Shown: positions 26,501-33,534 of the stretch, piece after piece | Numbering within the stretch: position 1 is the stretch's first letter | How the letters are laid out: each line of letters begins with the position of its first letter | Assembly: GCF_001748245.1 (NCBI RefSeq) | Contig: NZ_BDFO01000001.1 | Coordinates: 3,216,499-3,280,498 of the forward strand | Length of the DNA stretch: 64,000 nucleotides | Direction of reading: 5' to 3' | Source of the DNA: Oligoflexus tunisiensis | GTDB taxonomy: Bacteria; Bdellovibrionota_B; Oligoflexia; Oligoflexales; Oligoflexaceae | The notes under the pieces: generated by a model | What the model was told of the DNA's origin: nothing | Database searches by the model: none | The model's input: only the letters and a program-made list of their open reading frames with translations | Translations under genes and position numbers: made by a program

Positions 26501-26876
26501 TCATTTCAGCAAGGACGTGGAGCCCGGGCTTTGGTTCAAAGGCCGGCGCAGCGATCTGGTGCAGGTGCTCATGAATCTCCTGAGCAATGCCGCGGATGCC
26601 GTCAAAGGGCGGAAGGATGATCGGATTCATCTGACGATTCGGCAGTCAGACCAGAAGCTGATCCTGAAAGTCGAGGACAGTGGTGCCGGCATCCCGACCA
26701 TGATGCGTGAAAAAATCTTTGAACCCTTCTATACGACGAAGGACCTGGGACAGGGAACCGGTCTCGGACTGGCCGTGGTGAAGTCCATCACCCAAAGGCT
26801 GGATGCCGAACTGCAGATCACGGATAGCGAAAACTATGGCGGCGCGTCCTTTACCATTTCCATGCGTGCCGCCTGA
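23565..26876 (+). CDS. 7TMR-DISM hybrid kinase with HK-REC-HK architecture
   Basis: The protein is about 1103 residues. A signal peptide ('CGWSQVFA') is followed by a periplasmic DISMED2-type domain (about 30-185, 'GVFWARLSIRN' and 'YYFKMETTSAVIFALE'). Seven membrane spans (about 195-400) and a coiled coil (405-445) come next. The first kinase has His456 in 'TSHELRTPLNGM' and HATPase blocks 'NLVSNAIKFTSKG' and 'GLGLGLAIVKQIVEAHGG'. A receiver follows (Asp776 in 'ILLDIMMPEM'), then a second DHp (His891 in 'GIAHELSNPL') and HATPase ('NLLSNAADAVKG', 'GTGLGLAVVKS'). The ATG at 23565 has no well-spaced ribosome site; TTG at 23553, nine nt after 'AGAGG', is a good alternative. It is followed by another DISM gene after 10 nt. 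Confidence 0.85.
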   Translation: MKKLQRFPSAVARMLISCLWLCGWSQVFAAPVLELNGDRIEQLQLGTWLSLYHDPTAQLSLEQLTQAPYADAFMPQTRGIISKGYMAKGVFWARLSIRNTSEAPLPLHIVSRYATLDKLSLYEVKESFEPITLWVLGDLVRASERPIQHRLPIFPLEIEPGLHHYYFKMETTSAVIFALEAWTPKAFVDSELAEQLFYGSILGICIVMFFYNLFVYFKFSQRAYLFYCSYIFSYLCFFALYNGLASIYVAPDAVGSWWMRDGIYVVIDCISLTAVAFSIAFLNLKDTHKRIFRFYRILQGLCLVNIANWLLFSSSFFALQFTLAMSFGLSCILIGVGFYRMFRFRPARFYVLAWTFIMLGNIVTLLANNAAIPSTGWVPWLQPLGAAAELVLLSLALGEKFALLQAEREASLQEQQRLQAIAFEAEKSSREATQRSLDEQKRLNEQRDQLVANTSHELRTPLNGMMGLAQAIQRREQGNLTPDSLRSLDGIIRSGQRLAALLGDLLDFSRGERQVMSLYPAPTSLNDQINLVFDILRPTLGEDPIELVNLVGADDVIVHADPDRLQQILFNLVSNAIKFTSKGKIKVSALVQGDIVTVRVSDSGNGIDAADHERIFTAFTQADGGIARRHGGLGLGLAIVKQIVEAHGGVVGVQSVPNFGSTFWFTLSLNQAPEPSLSRPDQKLMVDRKVSFESQLESARRGNSGLAPITKISGWADQDQLHASLDILIVDDEPMNRQVLEEILRMSGHRTQGVGDGPTALDLIRNKSKFDVILLDIMMPEMSGYDVLRHLRQEYNEAELPVIVLSAKALEKDLLAAYALGASDYILKPFSATEVDARLHHQARLKAAIEKNLHIQNESLQLRDALKSVEEQLQHAERLASMGAATAGIAHELSNPLLHFKTLMEWLRQGIESSMNAAEPQAKILGYCDLADRTVQTMLGMTESIKAVMRHQPQDAARYEVDRIVEDVVNILHHKLKYFHFSKDVEPGLWFKGRRSDLVQVLMNLLSNAADAVKGRKDDRIHLTIRQSDQKLILKVEDSGAGIPTMMREKIFEPFYTTKDLGQGTGLGLAVVKSITQRLDAELQITDSENYGGASFTISMRAA

Positions 26877-26886
26877 CAGGAGTCTC

Positions 26887-29800
26887 ATGCAGGTTTTATG
26901 GACCATATTGATTCTGATCGGCCTGCACCCCGCGCTAGGGTTTGCCTCGCTGCTGGAGGAACCTGGGGTCGAACTGCAGTCGCTGCATGATCCTGGCCAT
27001 GACCTCACGCCGGATAAAATTGTGGCTGAGATGGGGTCTCTGCCCTGGAAAGTCCATAAGAATCTGGCCCCCAACTTCGGCTATTACAATGGTTCGATCT
27101 GGCTCAAGCTGCGTCTCCCTCCGGAACTGATGACCAGGGGACCCCTGTTCCTGGAAATGCGGCATACGCTCATGGATGAGTTTCATGTCTATCAGTTTGT
27201 GGATCAACAATGGCAGGAACAGACGGCCGGCATTCGCATTCCCAGAGCCGACTGGCCGATGAATACGCACTTTCCCAGTTTTATTCTGAAGCCTTCACCC
27301 CAGGGTTTTTATTTGATGCGTATGCAATCGCAGGCTGCGTTGCAGGTGCCCTTGGCCTTGCGTGATGCCGCCGGTTTCGAAAAACAAAGGCTCTGGGACG
27401 TCGCGCTGCAGTCGCTGTACTATGGCGCTTTCGTGGCCATCGCCCTTTACAATTTTCTGGTCTGGACGTTCACGGGACTGCGTATCTACGGCTACTATGT
27501 GGGTTTTCTCGCCTGTTTCGCCATGTTTCAGCTCGCCTATAGCGGCGTCGGCTACGTTATCCTTTGGCCCGAGTTCCTGGAAGCGACCGGCCCCATCATG
27601 ATCGCTGGAGTTTTGATCGGCGAGCTTTGTTCCAGCCTCTTCGCCACGCGTCTGCTCGATATCCAGGGGCGCGTGCCGCGCTGGTTCATGGGTTATCTCG
27701 CCGCCGTTTCCGTTCCGATCTTTCTTCTGGCCCTGCTCGACTTTCGCCGCTATTCCTACTGGGGCGTGATGATCTTTGCCATTGCACCCTGGATTCTGTT
27801 TTTGATTTGGACCGGCGTGGTCGGTATTCAGAGGCGGGAGCGGGTGGCCTACTGGTATGTGATGGCCTGGCTCTTTTTTATCGTGGGTTCCATGATTTCT
27901 CTGCTGCGCTCCGGCAGTCTCATTCCCAATAATGTGTTCACTCAGGGTGCCCAGCAGGTCGGTTCGGCGATTGAATTCATCCTCTTTTCCATGGCCCTGG
28001 CGGATCGGATCAAAACATTGCAGGAGAAGGTCCAGGCAGAGAGTATGCGCGCCCTCGAATCCGAGCGCATGGCACGGGAAGCGGATCAAAGGGCTCTTGC
28101 GGCCAGCCAGGTCGCACTCAAGGAACAAAAACACCTTGTGGCCCTGAAGGATCAGTTCCTGGCCAATACTTCACATGAGCTGCGCACGCCGCTCAACAGC
28201 ATGATCGGTCTGTCGGAAAACATGCTGGCCCATCGCGAGATGGATCCACGCAATCGGGAGGATGTGCAGCATATCTGGACAGCCTCCAAGCGTCTTTATC
28301 AACTGGTCAGCAATATTCTGGATTTCTCCGCCCTGCAGAAGGATATGCTGACGGTGGAGCTGAGCGACATTAACCTGAAGCCCATCATCCGGAGGGTCCT
28401 GCAGCAGCTTGCCGATGATCTGGCGTTCAAAAAACTCGGTTGCGACATCAGTGGCATTCAAGCTGGTCCGCTCGGTATCCAGGGGGATCCCTCCCATGTG
28501 GCGACGGTGATTCATGGCATCGTTTCCAATGCCATCAAGTTTACGACGCAGGGTGAGATCGCCATCATCTGTCAGGAAAGGGATCAGATGATTCAGCTCG
28601 CCATCCGCGATACCGGCATCGGCATTCCTCCGGAACGGCTCAAAAACCTTGAAGCTCACTTTGTCCAGGCGGATGGAGGAGCAGGTCGCGGGCAGGGCGG
28701 CACCGGGCTCGGCCTCGCTCTGGCTTATGGTCTGGTGCGAAAGCTTCAGGGAAAAATGGAAATCCATTCGCAGGTCGGCGTGGGAACCACGGTGGTCCTG
28801 CAGTTCCTCAAAGCGCAGCATGAGGTTCTCGATGATGTCACGGAGCAGCAGGAACCGGCACGATTGCTGGCAGCGGCCGGTGATGGCCTGGTGCGGACCC
28901 CTGCGACGGTCGATAAAAACCGAGGTTCGTCGGCTGGCCGCCGTGCCCTGGCTCTGGCCCCGCAGCAGGAGAACGCCGCAGAAACTCCCGCGCATCCGCG
29001 CCTTTATCGGGTTCTGGTGGTCGATGATGATGCCATGAATCGAGCGGTGCTCCGGAACTTTCTGGAAGGACAGCCTTATCTCATCACGGAAGCCGCCACC
29101 GGGCCAGAGGCTCTCGAAATCTTTTATGCGGAAAACCATTTTGATGCGGTGCTGCTGGATGTGATGATGCCAGGAATGACTGGCTATGAAGTCTGTCGCC
29201 ATTTGCGCCGGACGCATGATATTTCGCTGCTGCCGGTGATCATGCTGACCGCCAAACAGCAGGCCCAGGACATCGTTGCCGGTTTTGAATCCGGAGCGAA
29301 TGACTATCTCCTGAAGCCGATCCATCGCGATGAACTGTTCGCCCGCATGAACACCCACCTGAAGGTTTCCAAGCGGTCGCTGGCGATGAAACGCTTCGTG
29401 CCGGAGGATATTATCGCGCTCCTGGGCTACCAGGACCTTGCGGATGTGAAGCTCGGTGATGCGGTGGAGCGGCGCCTCGCCATCACCTTTGCGGATATCC
29501 GCGGCTTTACCAGCGCCATGGAAACCATGCCGCCGGCGGACACCTTCAATTGGTTGAATCGTTGTTATTCCATCCTAGGACCGGAAATACGTCGGGCCCA
29601 GGGTTTTGTGGATAAGTACATCGGTGATGCGATCCTGGCTCTATTTCCGCAAGGCGCGGAAGGAGCGGTGGAGGCCGCCATTGCCATGCAGCGTGGTCTG
29701 GCGGTCAACAACGATTATTGGCTCGGGATGGGAATTCATATAGGACCCACGATGATCGGCACTCTGGGGGAACCGGAACGCTTTGAAGCCACCGTGCTGT

Positions 29801-30210
29801 CCGATGCGGTGAATGTCGCCGCACGAATTGAATCGATCAGCAAGGCCTTGGAAGTGCGGGTGATCGTGTCCGAAGAGCTGCGAGGCTCGTTGATCAATCC
29901 CAATCAATGGAACTGGCGTTACCTGGGACCCTTCCAGCTGCGCGGCCGCAGCATTCCCGTGACCCTTTACGAGCTCCTGGATGCCGAACCCCAGATGGCC
30001 CAACGCCGGATCACGCAGATCGACTTTGAAACCGCCGTCCAGCAGCTGATTGAAAATCGCGTGGTCGAAGCCCTTTTGCTGCTCGAATCGATCCTGAAGG
30101 TCGATCCCACGGATCCTGTCGCCAGGTATTTCTACGAACGAGCCCAGGCCTCCGTGGACAAACCACAGGACCTATCACTCGGTTTCCACGTGGCCGATCC
30201 TTCAAAATAG
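26887..30210 (+). CDS. 7TMR-DISM hybrid kinase fused to class III adenylate cyclase
   Basis: The 1107-residue protein has a signal peptide, a DISMED2-like periplasmic domain (about 25-175) and seven spans (about 180-385). A coiled coil precedes the kinase (His430 in 'TSHELRTPLNSM', G box 'GTGLGLALAYGLV'), then a receiver (Asp758 in 'VLLDVMMPGM') and a class III nucleotide cyclase domain (about 855-1040). Cyclase residues appear complete: metal Asp870 in 'FADIRGFT' and Asp914 in 'YIGDAI', adenine-selecting Lys910 and Asp973, and transition-state Asn976 and Arg980 in 'DAVNVAARIE'. It should make cAMP. The start at 26887 has 'CAGGAG' and lies 10 nt after the previous stop, so the two kinases form an operon. 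Confidence 0.88.
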   Translation: MQVLWTILILIGLHPALGFASLLEEPGVELQSLHDPGHDLTPDKIVAEMGSLPWKVHKNLAPNFGYYNGSIWLKLRLPPELMTRGPLFLEMRHTLMDEFHVYQFVDQQWQEQTAGIRIPRADWPMNTHFPSFILKPSPQGFYLMRMQSQAALQVPLALRDAAGFEKQRLWDVALQSLYYGAFVAIALYNFLVWTFTGLRIYGYYVGFLACFAMFQLAYSGVGYVILWPEFLEATGPIMIAGVLIGELCSSLFATRLLDIQGRVPRWFMGYLAAVSVPIFLLALLDFRRYSYWGVMIFAIAPWILFLIWTGVVGIQRRERVAYWYVMAWLFFIVGSMISLLRSGSLIPNNVFTQGAQQVGSAIEFILFSMALADRIKTLQEKVQAESMRALESERMAREADQRALAASQVALKEQKHLVALKDQFLANTSHELRTPLNSMIGLSENMLAHREMDPRNREDVQHIWTASKRLYQLVSNILDFSALQKDMLTVELSDINLKPIIRRVLQQLADDLAFKKLGCDISGIQAGPLGIQGDPSHVATVIHGIVSNAIKFTTQGEIAIICQERDQMIQLAIRDTGIGIPPERLKNLEAHFVQADGGAGRGQGGTGLGLALAYGLVRKLQGKMEIHSQVGVGTTVVLQFLKAQHEVLDDVTEQQEPARLLAAAGDGLVRTPATVDKNRGSSAGRRALALAPQQENAAETPAHPRLYRVLVVDDDAMNRAVLRNFLEGQPYLITEAATGPEALEIFYAENHFDAVLLDVMMPGMTGYEVCRHLRRTHDISLLPVIMLTAKQQAQDIVAGFESGANDYLLKPIHRDELFARMNTHLKVSKRSLAMKRFVPEDIIALLGYQDLADVKLGDAVERRLAITFADIRGFTSAMETMPPADTFNWLNRCYSILGPEIRRAQGFVDKYIGDAILALFPQGAEGAVEAAIAMQRGLAVNNDYWLGMGIHIGPTMIGTLGEPERFEATVLSDAVNVAARIESISKALEVRVIVSEELRGSLINPNQWNWRYLGPFQLRGRSIPVTLYELLDAEPQMAQRRITQIDFETAVQQLIENRVVEALLLLESILKVDPTDPVARYFYERAQASVDKPQDLSLGFHVADPSK

Positions 30211-30346
30211 CTGCAAGGGCGCATTTTTTCGGAATTTTTTGATTTCCAGCTTGCCCCTTGCCTTTCGGCCTGGAAAAATGGGGGCACCCGATTCTACCCA
30301 AAATCTTTTGAGCCCATAGGGCGTCGCCTCGGGAGGGGCCGTTCGC

Positions 30347-30532
30347 ATGTTTGATCATATGTTCAATCGTTCAACCGGGACCAGGCTGCTGATTTTGCTC
30401 GGGGTCATGATTGTGATGCTGGCCGTTTTTGAAGGTATCGTAAGCTATCACGATCGCAAGGTCTGCGAGAGGGCAGGGGGCGTCCACACCAGCATCGGCT
30501 GTGTGGACAACGCCATTTTCAGGGCCAGGTGA
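30347..30532 (+). CDS. Small single-span membrane protein
   Basis: The 61-residue product has one hydrophobic helix (about 13-31, 'LLILLGVMIVMLAVFEGIV'). A short tail follows with two Cys ('KVCERAGGVHTSIGCVDN') that could form a disulfide in the periplasm. 'GGGAGGGG' lies 9 nt upstream. It sits between the cyclase gene and the convergent CheA-like gene. No family is recognised. The ribosome site and membrane segment are the support. Confidence 0.5.
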   Translation: MFDHMFNRSTGTRLLILLGVMIVMLAVFEGIVSYHDRKVCERAGGVHTSIGCVDNAIFRAR

Positions 30533-30536
30533 CGGA

Positions 30537-33350
30537 TCAAGCGAGCTTGGCGACCGGGCTCTTGCCACCCGTAACATTGTTATTCCGCAGGTTGATCTGG
30601 TAGTGGAATGAGAACCCGATGAGGACATGCGGCGCACCCTTGGTTTTGATGCGTTTGACCATGACCTCATCCACTTCCTGATCCAGAACAACCTTGAAGG
30701 TGCCGCCGAGGGATCGACAATAGTGGCGAACTGCGTCCATGCCAATACCACGACCGGATATCAAGGTGGTTTTTTCTGCGGTTGAAAAGCCGAGCTCGAA
30801 GATGGCCTCGACCATATCCTCGACCGTCGCCGATTCCGTTAAAAAGTCCTTTTCGAGACCAATCTGATAAACACGGGACAGGTTCAGGCCGCGACCGTCA
30901 TCACGGTAGATGAAGGTGGCGTCCTTGGTCGGGCTGATGCTGACTTCCAGCGAGATTTCGCCGAACACCTTCTTGCCCGCGCGTTTCCGTTCCTCGGCTG
31001 TTTCGATGCCATGATCGACCGAGTTGCGGATCAGATGATGGAAGATATTCTGAGCGATATCCTCGATCTCATCACTGAGGATCATCAGTCTATTCGGATT
31101 CTGGATGTTGACCTGAGGCACCAGCTTGCCGGTATCCTTCGCCACCTTTTCCAGGGACGGCGTGATCAAATCGTGGAAGAACTCTTCCAGAAGACGGCCC
31201 TGTTTGGCCTTCTGCTGGTTGAAGAATCGCGCGAATTTATCATTGAAGACCGTATCATAGGACTTGATGAAGTCAAAGCACGCATAGGCCGCAACATAGA
31301 GCTTTTCCAGTTTCTCCGTGCGTGAATCCGAACCGTAGTCCTTGAGCAGGCCTTCCACATCGTGAACGGCGTCGGCGATCCGAGCGAAACCCAGGGAGCG
31401 GGCGTTGCCTTTGATGGTATGCCAGGTCCGGAACAGAATCGGATAGGCGGTATCCTTGTCATCGGCCAGACGCCGCAGGTTGACATCGACTTCGCGCCAG
31501 GCATTGATGGTCCGGTTGATGAACTTCTGCGTTTTTTCGATATCGTTGGCCAGGATTTCGAGCAGCATGGCCGCTTCGAGCTCTTTGCGCTGCGCCTTGG
31601 CCCGCAATTCCTTCAGTTCGGTGATGTCCCGCAGGGCCACCAGAACTTTTTCCACTTCGCCGTCGTCATTGGTGATGGCACCCCATTCCGCTTCCACATG
31701 CAGGGTTTTGCCTTCCTCCTGAATCTGGAATTCACGGACCAGACTGCCCTTGTTGGTTTCCCAACCGAAGTCAATGTCCTGGCCAAACGAGAAGGACAAC
31801 GCGGTCATGACCTGTGAGATCTGGTTGGCCGAAAGGTTCGTGCGCGACAGGATCGCGTTCTGCAGACTCTGGCCGACCAAATCATTGCGGCCGATCATCT
31901 TCACAAGATAATCAGAAACTTCAGCGCCCAGGTTCATATCCGCCCGGAAGGTGAAGATACCCTGATGGATGTTGGCCAGGATCTCGCGGATATCGCGGGT
32001 TCTTTCCTTGACCTTGCCATCGAGAGTGCGGATGTTTTCTTCCTGCGTGGAGATCAATTCCGCCTGCAGCTTCTTCTTCTCTTCCGCTTCCTTCAGCATC
32101 TGCCGCTCCGCCTGGAGCTTTTGATACTTGATGAGGTTGATGCGGGCACCCAGAGCAAAGGAGAGGGAGATCATTTCCAGGTTGGCGCCGATCAGCTGGC
32201 TCCAGGTCGTGATGAAGTTGCGTTCGATCGCGCCGATGCCGGCCAGAATCACGAGACTGTTCCCGATAATAACGAAAGTCCAGGCCGCAGTGTAATAGAC
32301 AGCAGGCTTATAGCCTTTGATGATCATGCGAATACCAGCGGCCAGCAGGATCACACCGCAAAAGAATGAACTGGCGATGGACAGGCTCAGCAGCTGAGGA
32401 ATGCGGCCATGGAGGAACAGGAGATTGCTGGCGAAGTTCAGGGTGCAAAGGCTGCAAAAGCTCAGAAGTATCCAATAGAAGACCGGAGCTTCCTTCTTCA
32501 AATTCAAAAAGCCAATGGTGAAGAGACAGCCACCGATCGAGATGCCGTCGATCATGAGATAGAGGTCCCAGCCGGTCAAAGGCGCATCAGCCCAGGTATT
32601 AAAGGCGATATAAGGGAAAATACCGAAGTACGCCATCGCAAAGCAGAAGTAGGAGGCCACATAGATGATATAGAGACCGTAATTGCGATCGCCGGTTGTG
32701 ACATAAAGGAAAAGGTTGTAGAGGAAAATGGTCAGAATACCGCCGAGCAGGAGGCCGACGATGATCAGCTCCTGCAGTTTGGTGTTCTTCAGCGATGTTT
32801 CCGTATAGAGCGTGAAGTCAAAGATAACACCGGATGTCGTCTCCATCTTCACGAGGAAGTGGTTGACCCCTGGATCCAGTTTCAATTCGTAAATGGGGTG
32901 GCGGTACTGGATGGGACGGTCCGAGAAGGGCAGCTTGTCACCGAGCAGCTGCTTGGAAATCACTTCACCGCTGTCCGTGATTTTCATCACAGTCAGGAAG
33001 TCGATCGCACTGTAGCCTGCTTCCATATAGACCTTCCGGGGACTGTCTTCCGGATTGGTGATACTGAAGTACCCCCAGTGTGGCCAGCGACGGTTGTATC
33101 CATAGGAAATGGTTTTCTTATCCCCATGGGATTCAAAAGCCTGGTCGAATTCCCCCGACATGATCCGGTCGGGGGTCATGACGCCTTCCTTGTCGGAGGC
33201 GGTCAGCATATAGGCACCGATGGCTTCCTGTTTCCGGAGAAATTCTTCCGTAAGGATCACCGAAGGGGCGGTCAAGGCTGACAGATTCTGGCTTGATAAC
33301 AACATCAAGAGGAGCCACATCTTTGATAGTATTATTCTTTTGAGACCCAT
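30537..33350 (-). CDS. 7TMR-DISM membrane kinase with CheA-like Hpt/HATPase output
   Basis: The 937-residue protein has a signal peptide, a DISMED2-like periplasmic domain (about 25-195, 'KVYMEAGYSAIDFLTVM', 'HFLVKMETTSGVIFDF') and seven spans (about 200-410). Next are a coiled coil, a PAS-like region (about 465-585), an Hpt domain with His644 in 'RTWHTIKGNARSLGF', and a CheA-type HATPase. The N box is 'HHLIRNSVDHGIE', with 'DDGRGLN', 'GFSTAEKTTLISGRGIGMD' as G boxes. No CheW-like P5 domain follows the HATPase. It may phosphorylate its own Hpt and then a separate receiver. 'AGGAAGGG' precedes the ATG. The protein ends with about 50 unassigned residues. Confidence 0.82.
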   Translation of the reverse strand: MGLKRIILSKMWLLLMLLSSQNLSALTAPSVILTEEFLRKQEAIGAYMLTASDKEGVMTPDRIMSGEFDQAFESHGDKKTISYGYNRRWPHWGYFSITNPEDSPRKVYMEAGYSAIDFLTVMKITDSGEVISKQLLGDKLPFSDRPIQYRHPIYELKLDPGVNHFLVKMETTSGVIFDFTLYTETSLKNTKLQELIIVGLLLGGILTIFLYNLFLYVTTGDRNYGLYIIYVASYFCFAMAYFGIFPYIAFNTWADAPLTGWDLYLMIDGISIGGCLFTIGFLNLKKEAPVFYWILLSFCSLCTLNFASNLLFLHGRIPQLLSLSIASSFFCGVILLAAGIRMIIKGYKPAVYYTAAWTFVIIGNSLVILAGIGAIERNFITTWSQLIGANLEMISLSFALGARINLIKYQKLQAERQMLKEAEEKKKLQAELISTQEENIRTLDGKVKERTRDIREILANIHQGIFTFRADMNLGAEVSDYLVKMIGRNDLVGQSLQNAILSRTNLSANQISQVMTALSFSFGQDIDFGWETNKGSLVREFQIQEEGKTLHVEAEWGAITNDDGEVEKVLVALRDITELKELRAKAQRKELEAAMLLEILANDIEKTQKFINRTINAWREVDVNLRRLADDKDTAYPILFRTWHTIKGNARSLGFARIADAVHDVEGLLKDYGSDSRTEKLEKLYVAAYACFDFIKSYDTVFNDKFARFFNQQKAKQGRLLEEFFHDLITPSLEKVAKDTGKLVPQVNIQNPNRLMILSDEIEDIAQNIFHHLIRNSVDHGIETAEERKRAGKKVFGEISLEVSISPTKDATFIYRDDGRGLNLSRVYQIGLEKDFLTESATVEDMVEAIFELGFSTAEKTTLISGRGIGMDAVRHYCRSLGGTFKVVLDQEVDEVMVKRIKTKGAPHVLIGFSFHYQINLRNNNVTGGKSPVAKLA

Positions 33351-33429
33351 AAATCACCCTTCCTATTGTCCGTCCTTGTTCTATCGACAAAATCCACCTT
33401 GACGTGAATGGTTTTTCAGCAGAAGAAAA

Positions 33430-33445
33430 CTTACTTACGTGTAAG
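33430..33445. promoter_or_regulatory. Inverted repeat upstream of the CheA-like DISM gene
   Basis: CTTAC-TTACGT-GTAAG is an inverted repeat with 5-bp arms about 80 nt upstream of the reverse-strand ATG at 33350. It could be an operator. It is short and could arise by chance. Confidence 0.2.
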
Positions 33446-33487
33446 AAGGAATGAGGCGGGCCAGTGGGGGATGGGGGGGCAGGTCAC

Positions 33488-33512
33488 CCGGAGCCGCGCG
33501 ATGGGGCTCCGG
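33488..33512 (-). terminator. GC-rich stem-loop after the dipeptidase-like gene
   Basis: An 8-bp stem (CCGGAGCC/GGCTCCGG) with a 9-nt loop lies 22 nt beyond the reverse-strand stop at 33535. No T-run follows on that strand, so it may only stabilise the mRNA end. Confidence 0.3.
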
Positions 33513-33534
33513 GCCATGGCTTGTCTGAGGCTGT

